NCBI GenBank assembly: GCA_002786165.1
Contig: PEQK01000014.1
Coordinates: forward strand, 41,053 to 105,052
DNA: 64,000 nt
Source: Legionella sp.
GTDB taxonomy: Bacteria; Pseudomonadota; Gammaproteobacteria; Legionellales; Legionellaceae
Direction of reading: 5' to 3'
Both the position numbers and the translations under genes were made by a program. This document shows, piece after piece, positions 26,651 to 35,108 of the stretch. Under the pieces are notes generated by a model. It did not search any database. It was given only the letters and a program-made list of their open reading frames with translations, and was not told the DNA's origin. Position 1 is the stretch's first letter, and the number at the start of each line of letters is the position of its first letter.

Positions 26651-27322
26651 TTACTCAAATTCAAAGGCATCTGAGAAAAGATCTTGGCGCATCAATCCGC
26701 GTTCTAATAAAATATCACGCATGAGATACATCAAATCAAATGGACCGGCCATGACAATTTGCCAATCTTTCAAATCATTGGGATGATCCGCTAAAACTCG
26801 GGTGATCAAGCCAGGCTGGTGAAATTGAGCAATATGTGGAATATATCGAAATCGGGGTAAAGCATGCTGCCAATTATCCAGGCTGGTGTGATCATACAAA
26901 TCATCTGCGTTGGCAACGCCCCAATACAGTGCTATTCGTCGAGTATCAGACTGATATAACAATTGTTCAATCATGGCGCGAATAGGAACAAACCCCGTGC
27001 CCGCAGCCAAAAAAAGAATGGGTTTTTGAGGCTGCAAATGGCTGAGATCGCATTGGCCATAAGGCAAAGACAACGTCACGGATTGACCCAACGCCCACAA
27101 GGGCGCAAGCTGTGCGCTGCTTTGTCGAATATGCACGTCATAATAGGCCCCGGAAGATGGGGCATTTGCAATAGAATAATAAGGCATACTGTCTGGCAAA
27201 TGCATTTGCAAGTATTGGCCAGCTTGATACGCAATATAATGCTCTGGCTTCAATCTGTAAGACCAGATGGTGTGATTCAAACGCTTGATTGCGACAAGGC
27301 TCGCTTCGGTTGGTTGACTCAT
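26651..27322 (-). CDS. fre: NAD(P)H-flavin reductase
   Basis: This is a cytosolic oxidoreductase of the ferredoxin-NADP reductase fold (223 aa), similar to E. coli Fre, which reduces free flavins with NAD(P)H. The flavin-binding segment is [10 protein letters not shown], the nucleotide motif is [16 protein letters not shown], and the C-terminus ends SDAFEFE as in Fre. Its start overlaps the ubiD stop by four bases. Reduced FMN is the precursor of the prenylated flavin cofactor used by UbiD, so the pairing makes biochemical sense. Confidence 0.9.
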   Translation of the reverse strand: MSQPTEASLVAIKRLNHTIWSYRLKPEHYIAYQAGQYLQMHLPDSMPYYSIANAPSSGAYYDVHIRQSSAQLAPLWALGQSVTLSLPYGQCDLSHLQPQKPILFLAAGTGFVPIRAMIEQLLYQSDTRRIALYWGVANADDLYDHTSLDNWQHALPRFRYIPHIAQFHQPGLITRVLADHPNDLKDWQIVMAGPFDLMYLMRDILLERGLMRQDLFSDAFEFE

Positions 27323-28785
27323 GTGAGACCCAAATCAGACCAATAAGCATTCACGCGTTCTTCCACTCGAGGATCCATGGAAATGGAGTGTCCCCAGATT
27401 CGCTGTGTCTCCCCAGGCCATTTGTTGGTGGCATCGATCCCCATTTTTGATCCTAATCCCGATACAGGAGAAGCAAAATCCAAATAATCAATGGGGGTGT
27501 TGTCCATCATGACCGTATCACGGGTTGGATCGACTCGCGTGGTGATGGCCCAAATCACATCCGGCCAATGTCGTGCATTGATGTCTTCATCACAAACGAT
27601 CACAAATTTGGTATACATAAATTGACGTAAATAAGACCAAACCGCCATCATGATACGTTTGGCATGTCCCGGATATTGTTTTTTAATCGTCACCACAGCC
27701 AATCGATAAGAACACCCTTCGGGCGGTAAATAAAAATCAACAATTTCAGGATATTGTTTTTGCAATAAAGGAATAAATACTTCATTCAAAGCCATTCCCA
27801 AGATAGCAGGCTCATCAGGTGGGCGACCAGTATACGTGCTGTGATATATAGGCTTATCACGATGCGTTAGCCGTTCCACCGTAAACACAGGAAAGGATTC
27901 TACTTCATTATAATAACCCGTGTGATCACCAAAAGGACCTTCTGGGGCAGTCATGCCAGGCTCAAGGTAGCCTTCTAATATAATTTCAGCATTAGCAGAC
28001 ACATGGAGATCCGACCCGATAGCACGGACCAATTGAGACCGTTGTCCTCGTAGCAATCCAGCAAACGCATATTCAGATAAAGAATCAGGAATGGGCGTCA
28101 CAGCAGCCAAGATAGTAGCTGGATCAGCACCTAATGTCACCACCAACGGAAAGCGTTCTCCGGGATAAGCTTCTTGCCACGCAAGATAATCCAAAGCACC
28201 GCCGCGATGCGACAACCATCGCATGATCAATTGATTTTTGGATAAGACTTGCTGGCGGTATACACCCAAATTTTCTCGGTCCTGATGGGGACCTTTGGTG
28301 GTCACCAACCCCCAAGTGATCAAAGGTCCGGCATCTTCAGGCCAACAGGTCTGAATCGGCAAAGCCGTCAAATCAACCTCTTCGCCCTCAAACACATGCG
28401 TTTGGCACACCGCATTGCTGACATATTTCGGCGCCATATGCAGTGCTTGCTTTAAAAGAGGGAGTTTTTGCCAAGCATCTTTCAAACCCTTTGGAGGCTC
28501 TGGTTCTTTCAATGTGGCTAATAATACGCCCACTTCACGCAAAGCGCTGATTTGTTCTTCACCCATGCCCAAAGCCACGCGCTCTACTGTACCAAACAAA
28601 TTGGTCAATACAGGAATCTGATAGTCTTTAGGATGGGTAAATAATAAGGCAGGACCCTCATCGCGTAATACACGATCGGAAATCACCGTCATCTCCAGAT
28701 TGGGCGAAACAGGATAATCGATTCGCTTCAATAGATGACGATGTTCTAACTGATCAATGAAATCACGTAGATCGGCATATTTCAT
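27319..28785 (-). CDS. ubiD: 4-hydroxy-3-polyprenylbenzoate decarboxylase
   Basis: UbiD removes the carboxyl group from the ubiquinone ring precursor using prenylated FMN made by UbiX. The 488-aa protein has typical segments: [12 protein letters not shown] at the start, [38 protein letters not shown] with the catalytic-site glutamates, and [19 protein letters not shown] near the C-terminus. It starts 12 bases after the rho stop and overlaps fre by four bases, giving rho-ubiD-fre. coq7, another ubiquinone gene, is at 53.3 kb. Confidence 0.96.
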   Translation of the reverse strand: MKYADLRDFIDQLEHRHLLKRIDYPVSPNLEMTVISDRVLRDEGPALLFTHPKDYQIPVLTNLFGTVERVALGMGEEQISALREVGVLLATLKEPEPPKGLKDAWQKLPLLKQALHMAPKYVSNAVCQTHVFEGEEVDLTALPIQTCWPEDAGPLITWGLVTTKGPHQDRENLGVYRQQVLSKNQLIMRWLSHRGGALDYLAWQEAYPGERFPLVVTLGADPATILAAVTPIPDSLSEYAFAGLLRGQRSQLVRAIGSDLHVSANAEIILEGYLEPGMTAPEGPFGDHTGYYNEVESFPVFTVERLTHRDKPIYHSTYTGRPPDEPAILGMALNEVFIPLLQKQYPEIVDFYLPPEGCSYRLAVVTIKKQYPGHAKRIMMAVWSYLRQFMYTKFVIVCDEDINARHWPDVIWAITTRVDPTRDTVMMDNTPIDYLDFASPVSGLGSKMGIDATNKWPGETQRIWGHSISMDPRVEERVNAYWSDLGLT

Positions 28786-28797
28786 TGTGACAACGCC

Positions 28798-30063
28798 TTA
28801 TTCTTGACGTTTCATAGCATCAAAAAATTCAGCATTGGTTTTGTGCGTTTTCATCCGCTCGATCAAGAATTCGATCGCATCACACTCGTCCATGGATTGT
28901 AATATTTTGCGTAAAATCCAAGTACGATGTAGATCTTCAGGACTCAATAATAAATCTTCACGACGCGTACCAGAACGATTGATATTGATGGCTGGAAAGA
29001 CACGCCGTTCTGCGATATTACGACTGAGGTGGATTTCCATGTTCCCTGTACCTTTGAACTCTTCGTAAATCACTTCGTCCATTTTCGAGCCGGTATCGAC
29101 CATTGCAGTTGCAATAATGGTTAAACTACCGCCTTCTTCAATATTTCGCGCCGCACCATACAAACGCTTTGGTCGTTGCAGGGCATTTGCATCCACACCG
29201 CCTGTTAATACCTTTCCAGAAGAAGGAATAACGGTATTATAAGCACGCGCCAATCGGGTGATGGAATCTAATAAAATAACCACATCGCGTTTGTGTTCGA
29301 CCAAACGTTTGGCTTTTTCAATCACCATTTCCGCCACTTGAACGTGACGTGTTGCAGGCTCGTCAAACGTAGAGGCAACAACCTCTCCTTTCACTGAGCG
29401 TTGCATTTCCGTGACTTCCTCAGGACGCTCGTCGATTAACAATACAATTAAGAAAATATCTGGATAATTTTTTTCAATCGAATGCGCAATATTTTGCAGC
29501 ATGAGTGTTTTACCTGCTTTTGGAGGCGCCACAATCAAACCACGCTGACCACGACCAAAGGGCGCACACAAATCAACCACTCTTGCCGTCAAATCTTCCG
29601 TACTACCATTGCCCTGCTCCATGACCAAACGCTCAGACGCAAACAAAGGCGTTAAGTTTTCAAATAAAATTTTACGTTTGGCATTTTCTGGAGAATCGTA
29701 ATTGATTTCATCTACTTTTAATAACGCAAAATACCGCTCACTGTCTTTAGGAGGACGAATTTTACCAGAAATGGTGTCCCCAGTACGCAAGCCAAATCGA
29801 CGAATTTGACTGGGCGATACATAAATATCATCAGGGCCTGCCAAATAAGATGCATCAGAAGAACGTAAAAAAGCAAAGCCACCTTCCGTAATGATTTGTA
29901 CCGTTCCATTACCGTAAATGTCTTCTCCCTTTAACGCATGGGTTTTTAAGATGGCGAAAATAATGTCTTGTTTGCGCATATGAGAAACATTCTCAACGCC
30001 CATTTCTTGAGCAATATTAACGAGGTCAGCAATAGGCAATTGCTTTAGTTCACTAAGATTCAT
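28798..30063 (-). CDS. rho: Transcription termination factor Rho
   Basis: Hexameric RNA-dependent ATPase that ends transcription. From ATG 30063, matching the E. coli start MNLTELK, the protein is 421 aa. The N-terminal Rho domain holds the RNA-binding GGFAFLR (61-67) and [10 protein letters not shown]. Walker A is APPKAGKT (residues 179-186), the Walker B region [17 protein letters not shown], and the Q-loop [10 protein letters not shown] follows. An in-frame alternative nine bases upstream is unlikely. The 160-base leader up to the next gene shows no structure I can name. trxA, often upstream of rho, is not here. Confidence 0.97.
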   Translation of the reverse strand: MNLSELKQLPIADLVNIAQEMGVENVSHMRKQDIIFAILKTHALKGEDIYGNGTVQIITEGGFAFLRSSDASYLAGPDDIYVSPSQIRRFGLRTGDTISGKIRPPKDSERYFALLKVDEINYDSPENAKRKILFENLTPLFASERLVMEQGNGSTEDLTARVVDLCAPFGRGQRGLIVAPPKAGKTLMLQNIAHSIEKNYPDIFLIVLLIDERPEEVTEMQRSVKGEVVASTFDEPATRHVQVAEMVIEKAKRLVEHKRDVVILLDSITRLARAYNTVIPSSGKVLTGGVDANALQRPKRLYGAARNIEEGGSLTIIATAMVDTGSKMDEVIYEEFKGTGNMEIHLSRNIAERRVFPAININRSGTRREDLLLSPEDLHRTWILRKILQSMDECDAIEFLIERMKTHKTNAEFFDAMKRQE

Positions 30064-30233
30064 AGGTCTCACTTGAATTTTGGTTATAATGATGGATATC
30101 CAGGAAAGTGTTCACAGGAATTGTAGCCACAGTTTAGCCACAATAGCGTACTCAGATTAAATCTTATCTACATTTTGATTAAAACATAGTTTGTACACTC
30201 ACAGAATATCCTAACATAAGGATGATCTAAAAG

Positions 30234-31085
30234 CTAGTGTGGTGTTTGATTGATTCTATGGACGCCCTTCTCTAACTGACAATGAGTCAGAATAAATTGT
30301 TCAATAATGGATACGTACTCCTTATCCCACAAATCGTTATGCCCTCGATCAGAAAAAATTTGCAATTGTTTGGGATGATTAGCTGTTGCATACAACATTC
30401 GCCCTTGCTCGAACGGTACAATCTTGTCCAGTTTGCCATGTAAAATCAACATAGGCGCGTGAATTGCTTTTATACGTGCTAAAGAATCAAATTGATCTAT
30501 TAAAACAATGGGAATCCATGGATACAAATATCGTGCTACAGCCGTTAATGTCGTATAAGGAGACTGTAAAATCAAAGCACAAGGCGAAAACTCTGACGCT
30601 AATTGGGTGGCCACCCCTGTTCCCAAAGACTCCCCAAAGATCACGATAGAGTTTGAATGTTGGGCTTGTAAATACCTTAACGCAGTTCGTCCATCAATAT
30701 ATAATCCTAACTCACTGGGTTGACCAGCGTTCCCTCCATATCCGCGATACTCCAACAACATAACCCCAAACCCTTCGGCCAAAAACTGGCGAACTAAATA
30801 CATTCGATGTCCAATATGACCGGAATTGCCATGCAAATATAAAATGACGGGTTGATGCGCTTGTGCGGGTTTATACCAGGCATAAATATCTAAGCCATCA
30901 GGGGTACGTAGATCTATGTCCTGCATATCTTTTGCATTAAATTGGAAACGAGAGGGTTTTTCTTTAGAAGGAAAATAAATAAAATAACGTTGTACAGGAT
31001 ATACCAGCACACAAATTGCTATCAAAATAAATGTCACTAAAAGCCATTGTTTGAACATGTTTACAAATGAATACGGAATGTTCAT
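30234..31085 (-). CDS. Membrane-anchored alpha/beta hydrolase (BEM46/ABHD13 type)
   Basis: This 283-aa serine hydrolase has an N-terminal membrane helix (WLLVTFILIAICVLVYPV, about 14-31), so the catalytic domain probably faces the periplasm. The triad is the nucleophile elbow FGESLGTG, an aspartate in HGKLDKIVP and a histidine in SDRGHNDLW. YRGYGGNAGQPSE and DGRTALRYL match the BEM46 subfamily. Substrates are unknown. GGATAA lies five bases before the ATG; a second ATG is at 31058. It is on the same strand as rho, but 170 bases separate them. Confidence 0.85.
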   Translation of the reverse strand: MNIPYSFVNMFKQWLLVTFILIAICVLVYPVQRYFIYFPSKEKPSRFQFNAKDMQDIDLRTPDGLDIYAWYKPAQAHQPVILYLHGNSGHIGHRMYLVRQFLAEGFGVMLLEYRGYGGNAGQPSELGLYIDGRTALRYLQAQHSNSIVIFGESLGTGVATQLASEFSPCALILQSPYTTLTAVARYLYPWIPIVLIDQFDSLARIKAIHAPMLILHGKLDKIVPFEQGRMLYATANHPKQLQIFSDRGHNDLWDKEYVSIIEQFILTHCQLEKGVHRINQTPH

Positions 31086-31167
31086 TGATGTTATCCGATT
31101 TTCCCCTTGATGTAATGCCTCCGATTTTTATAGCTCATCTGACCCAGCGTAGATGAGCTATTCAAAT

Positions 31168-31968
31168 TTAAAAACTGAAACTCAGATTCTCATCACTTAT
31201 CGAAGACTCATCAGGGGGAGACATGATCACCGGACTACATGAATTCGTAGGCAATGTCGTTAAATCGGATGGATTTCTGGGAAACATATGGTATTTACAT
31301 TCAGTAACACTTGTTGGGCTTCGTCGGAAGGTATACAGATCAAACGCCGCATAAGGATCATCACGCAGATAAGGGTTATAAGAAAAGTCTGAATTGATAT
31401 CGCGTGCTTTAAGTAAGGATAAGGGTAAACATTGTCCCGTTGAAGTATATTCTGCATGCTCCAGCTTACTGAACACATTGCGCCTAGAAATGTAATATGA
31501 ATGCTTCATTGGGCATGTAGAACTAGGCCGATCATCAGCCTTTTTAATCCCGGAGTTGAGCAAAACATTTTCTATACGTTGTAAAATATTCAATAAAGAT
31601 TGGATATTTTGCTGGTTAGAAGAAGGCGCATCAGCAAAAGTATGAATGATCAGTTGATAACGATGTTTTAACTTATTTTTATCATCACCATCATATAAAT
31701 TTACAAATTCAAAACTAAGAACGCCTGTATCTTTGTCAAAAAGAATAGGCGTCAATACATCCCAGGCTCGATCGATGTCATCCGGATGCACTGAAACAAA
31801 AAAACGCCATCCGTCTAGTTGGTGATCATGAGATAACTTTTTATTTCTAAAAGACAGCGTGTGTGTTGCTTTGCAAAAGATATAATTGGCAACATTAGGC
31901 AATCTTTGATAATGGTATTCAGCCTGATTACAAATATTTTTTAAAGAAAATTCTGTTTGAGATTGCAT
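31168..31968 (-). CDS. Protein of unknown function, possible secreted effector (266 aa)
   Basis: No family is assigned with confidence. The central pattern DGWRFFVSVHPDDIDRAWDV (52-71) followed by LTPILFD, an FEFVNLYD strand and RYQLIIHTFAD is reminiscent of the SpvC/OspF phosphothreonine-lyase core (KFHISV...QAFQALSGLLF...FTLYIKP). A late LRDDPYAAF echoes the C-terminal LREEPFY of SpvC. The SpvC catalytic His (KFHISV) corresponds here to Phe57, so lyase activity would not be expected even if the fold is shared. The tail is Ser/Pro-rich and disordered (VIMSPPDESSISDENLS). GGGGGT precedes the ATG. There is no signal peptide. The similarity is visual only. Confidence 0.6.
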   Translation of the reverse strand: MQSQTEFSLKNICNQAEYHYQRLPNVANYIFCKATHTLSFRNKKLSHDHQLDGWRFFVSVHPDDIDRAWDVLTPILFDKDTGVLSFEFVNLYDGDDKNKLKHRYQLIIHTFADAPSSNQQNIQSLLNILQRIENVLLNSGIKKADDRPSSTCPMKHSYYISRRNVFSKLEHAEYTSTGQCLPLSLLKARDINSDFSYNPYLRDDPYAAFDLYTFRRSPTSVTECKYHMFPRNPSDLTTLPTNSCSPVIMSPPDESSISDENLSFSF

Positions 31969-32225
31969 AATACCCCCATATTTAATGATCCATTTTAGAT
32001 CACTTGATGTTTTTTTTCAATGAAATGTTTTTTTAAAGATCGATATATGCGCTTAAATTGTGCAAAAAATATCTTGCTCACTATGATAAAACCTAGGCCA
32101 GCTATGACGCTGCTTGAAAAAGGATTGATTTAAAAAATCTACTTTGTTATTGTTTTGTGCTGTGACTTACGGTAGTCCGTGAGCTATAGGCCAATTTAAA
32201 TATTATTTGAACAAGGAAGACTAAA

Positions 32226-32963
32226 TTGAAAATGAAAATGATAGCATTGTTATTATTAAGCGGCGCTGCGCAAGCGGGCACCATGGGCGATATTTCTAGT
32301 GCACCGCATCCTTATGTGCCATTTGTTAGTTTTGAAGGCAACTATACGTGGTCGGCGATCGGAAATAATTCTCCCACTGCCAGCTTTAGCAAACAGCCAT
32401 GGGGTGGACGTATTGCAATTGGTGCCAATCGTGAATGGAGAGACAATTTAGGCTTAATGTTCGAAGCAGGCTATGGCTATTATGGAAAAAGTACCGTAAG
32501 TGATTCAATCACTAGCGCGCCAAGTGAGTTACTAACCGCATCCGTAGCAGGTGGTGGATCTAATACCATTCTAGGCGCCGATATTTTAGGTGGTTTATCT
32601 TTTACTCACAATCAATTTTCTCTGTTTGGCGAAGCAGGTATGATGGTTGAAACGCTATGGTTCAAAGGAAGCGGGAACATCAATGCAAGTCTGCTCAATA
32701 CCATCAATATCAATGCAGGCGGTACACTTCGCGATTCTCATACAGCTGTTTTACCTGAACTCAAAGTCGGTGGTAAATATGCGATTAGTGAAAGTTTAGA
32801 TCTTACTTTATCGTATATGCATGTATTCGGCTCAAATTTGGCGGGTGGCAATGCTGAAATATTACTTCCAAATCTAGATGCATCCAAAGTTGCTGGCACA
32901 CTCAATATGCAAGTACCTACTTTGAATACTATCTTGTTTGGTATTCACTATAATTTTGTATAA
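32226..32963 (+). CDS. Outer-membrane beta-barrel protein
   Basis: The 245-aa protein has a signal peptide ending AAQAG (cleavage near residue 18) and then alternating amphipathic strands with aromatic girdles: FVSFEGNYTWSAI, GLMFEAGYGYYGK, LDLTLSYMHVFGSN and the final TILFGIHYNFV. The C-terminal strand ending in Phe-Val fits recognition by the BAM complex. It looks like an 8- to 10-strand barrel of the kind common in Legionella and Coxiella outer membranes. TTG 32226 has GGAAGA at a good distance; ATG 32232 is the alternative. A strong terminator follows. Its role (structural, adhesion or pore) is unknown. Confidence 0.85.
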   Translation: MKMKMIALLLLSGAAQAGTMGDISSAPHPYVPFVSFEGNYTWSAIGNNSPTASFSKQPWGGRIAIGANREWRDNLGLMFEAGYGYYGKSTVSDSITSAPSELLTASVAGGGSNTILGADILGGLSFTHNQFSLFGEAGMMVETLWFKGSGNINASLLNTININAGGTLRDSHTAVLPELKVGGKYAISESLDLTLSYMHVFGSNLAGGNAEILLPNLDASKVAGTLNMQVPTLNTILFGIHYNFV

Positions 32964-32977
32964 TGAAGTGGTGATGC

Positions 32978-33014
32978 AAGCTCGTTTTTATGCTAAATAA
33001 AAACGAGCTTTTTT
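32978..33014 (+). terminator. Strong intrinsic terminator of the barrel gene
   Basis: A perfect 13-bp stem, AAGCTCGTTTTTA / TAAAAACGAGCTT, with a 7-nt loop, is followed by a T-run to 33014. It lies 15 bases after the stop. Confidence 0.92.
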
Positions 33015-33108
33015 ACGTCCTAAGATAATGGGATTATCCCCCTCATCCACCCTAATTTCATGCAGCCAAAGGGGTCATCAAGGGCTTATTTTCAAACTTG
33101 ACAGAAGA

Positions 33109-34740
33109 TCAACTCAAGTGCGTACGGCGTTCATGCATGGTATCAATACTATTTAAGACTGATTTATGACAGATCATGTGCATCAGTGGAATATCGGTCA
33201 AAGGCTCTCCGGATTGAATCAAATGCGCGATGATAAAACTGTCTTTCCACATCAGCTCGCTCGGCCGCGCACCTGCTTTCATCCATAAGGTGACCCATAA
33301 AAAATGAAACAACCATTGATCCCGATGCAGTTCTAATTCTTCTTGAAAAACCCTGGCAACCGCTTGTTCAAGGTCACAAATTTTTTGACCATCTAAAAAT
33401 CCAGAACATTGAGTGACTAATTTATCCACCATCGCATTTTCTACAAACCAGGATTCAACAAAGTATTTGGTTTTAGGCCATTTTTTTGATCGCAGCAAAG
33501 ACGCTTGCATGGTTTCGGTGGTAAAAGGACTGATTTGAATCCCGACTTGCTGCATCAAATCTGCTACATCTAAAGCATTCGGCAGAAATTGGAGGCCTAA
33601 TTCTTCTTGAATTTCTAAAAAATGAAGATCCGGCATCGCATCTTGTGCCAACGTAACATGCAAAAAATGATTGGTTATCATGGTTAAATAGGGCATATCA
33701 ATAGAGCGCAATACAATGGAATCGTCAAAAGCTTCTTCATAATAACGCTTGACGTCTTTTTCAGTAATCTCCGGGGTGATCCAAGCATCTTTGATGCCCA
33801 AATGCGACTTAAGTAATAATCCACATAAACGATTTTGTTTCTTTTTACGAATATGGATAAAAACACCCTGGGCGCCCCCACCATCCACTTCACTGGCCTT
33901 TAGTTGCACGATTTTTGCAGGTTGTCCACGATGAAACACCACCCCTTTTTTACGCTGCAGGGTGATCCATTGATTAAATTGAGCGTGGTACTCTTGAGGA
34001 TACCAATGCTTAATCATTTGTAAGCGGGACAAAGAAATTGAGCTTAAGGTGATCGAGGGCATCAATGAATCAAGGGTGGAAACCACCACATCACGTACTT
34101 CCCTATTAGGGTGCAACAAAGTCAGTAGTGCAATGTCATGACCTTCTTCTATATGATATAAATCCAATACCAAATCTATAAAAAAATCCGCGGGCATGGC
34201 ATAACTTTGAGCAAAAAAATTCTCTGCAATATCAAACACACTCAAATCTGACAATTCGGTGATCAAATCACGAATCGAGCTTAAATGAGTGACTTCATCA
34301 TCCAGGGTTTCAATACTTTCTTGATTAGCAAGTGTCAAATAAGCATCTTTCAGTTCCACAGATAATTCTGTATGCACCTCATAAAAAGCATTCAAAATAG
34401 GTAACCAGAAACTCAAACTATGTTTGCCACCACAAATGACTTGAGCCAATCGAGACATTAATTGATTTAACGTTTTATGAGCTAATTTTGACGAGGATTC
34501 ACTGGCCGTTTGCAGTTTAGCCACACAAATATCTAAAACAAAAATACATGCCGTATAACGCGATGGATTCGCATCCACACGCCGCTCATCCAACCCTTCA
34601 ATCACATCAATAATCTGGATGGCCAATTCAGGACTATCCATAAAATTGCCATAACAATCGGTGGGAATATCTTGATCTTGTTGAATAAAACCGGCAATGG
34701 TGGTGATCCATTGATTGATCTTTTTCATAGAAGGACTCAT
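33109..34740 (-). CDS. Protein of unknown function, last gene of the tex-yciA unit (543 aa)
   Basis: I recognise no domain. The protein is soluble and mostly helical in the first half (MKKINQWITTIAGFIQQD, LNQLMSRLAQVICGG). A beta-rich central segment holds GGGAQGVFIHIRKKKQN and RLCGLLLKSHLGIKDAWITP, and a helical C-terminal half contains many acidic residues. HEAT-like repeats in the N-terminal half are possible. Its ATG overlaps the yciA stop (ATGA), so it is translated with yciA and tex, which suggests a conserved cytosolic role rather than recent acquisition. M5 is an alternative start. Confidence 0.75.
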   Translation of the reverse strand: MSPSMKKINQWITTIAGFIQQDQDIPTDCYGNFMDSPELAIQIIDVIEGLDERRVDANPSRYTACIFVLDICVAKLQTASESSSKLAHKTLNQLMSRLAQVICGGKHSLSFWLPILNAFYEVHTELSVELKDAYLTLANQESIETLDDEVTHLSSIRDLITELSDLSVFDIAENFFAQSYAMPADFFIDLVLDLYHIEEGHDIALLTLLHPNREVRDVVVSTLDSLMPSITLSSISLSRLQMIKHWYPQEYHAQFNQWITLQRKKGVVFHRGQPAKIVQLKASEVDGGGAQGVFIHIRKKKQNRLCGLLLKSHLGIKDAWITPEITEKDVKRYYEEAFDDSIVLRSIDMPYLTMITNHFLHVTLAQDAMPDLHFLEIQEELGLQFLPNALDVADLMQQVGIQISPFTTETMQASLLRSKKWPKTKYFVESWFVENAMVDKLVTQCSGFLDGQKICDLEQAVARVFQEELELHRDQWLFHFLWVTLWMKAGARPSELMWKDSFIIAHLIQSGEPLTDIPLMHMICHKSVLNSIDTMHERRTHLS

Positions 34741-35108
34741 TTAGACACTTCTCTGCTTTTGCCATGCTCATCAATCGCTACAAAAACAAATGCCCCTTCA
34801 GTGACTTTTTCTTTTTTGGCATCGCTTAAATCTTCAGTCCATGCTTCCACCTCAATCGTCATAGAGGTTCGACCTACAGAAACGAGGTGGACATAACAAC
34901 TGACCAAATGCCCCACATGAACGGGCTTGAGAAAAGCCATTGAATGAATCGCAATGGTAACGGCACGCCCTTTGGCCACGCGTTTGGCCAATACACCTGC
35001 AGCCAAATCCATTTGTGACAGCAACCAACCCCCAAAGATATCGCCTCCAGAATTGGTATCTGAAGGCATTGCTAAGGTTTGAATTGCCAGCTCCCCTTTT
35101 GGGATCAT
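34737..35108 (-). CDS. yciA: Acyl-CoA thioesterase YciA
   Basis: This hotdog-fold thioesterase of 123 aa hydrolyses acyl-CoAs. It matches E. coli YciA: the LAMPSDTNSGGDIFGGWLLS segment with the active-site Asp in GGDIFGGW, then AIHSMAFLKPVHVGH and a C-terminal FVFVAIDEHGK. The ATG shares its A with the tex stop (TAATG), and its own stop overlaps the 543-aa gene. It is therefore the middle member of a translationally coupled trio. Confidence 0.93.
   Translation of the reverse strand: MIPKGELAIQTLAMPSDTNSGGDIFGGWLLSQMDLAAGVLAKRVAKGRAVTIAIHSMAFLKPVHVGHLVSCYVHLVSVGRTSMTIEVEAWTEDLSDAKKEKVTEGAFVFVAIDEHGKSREVSK

Noticed and set aside
31969..32225. Small RNA in the gap before the outer-membrane barrel gene
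   Set aside because: The gap has a weak hairpin (CTTACGG-TAGT-CCGTGAG with a G-T pair) and AT-rich sequence, but no terminator; it is more likely the leader of the barrel gene.
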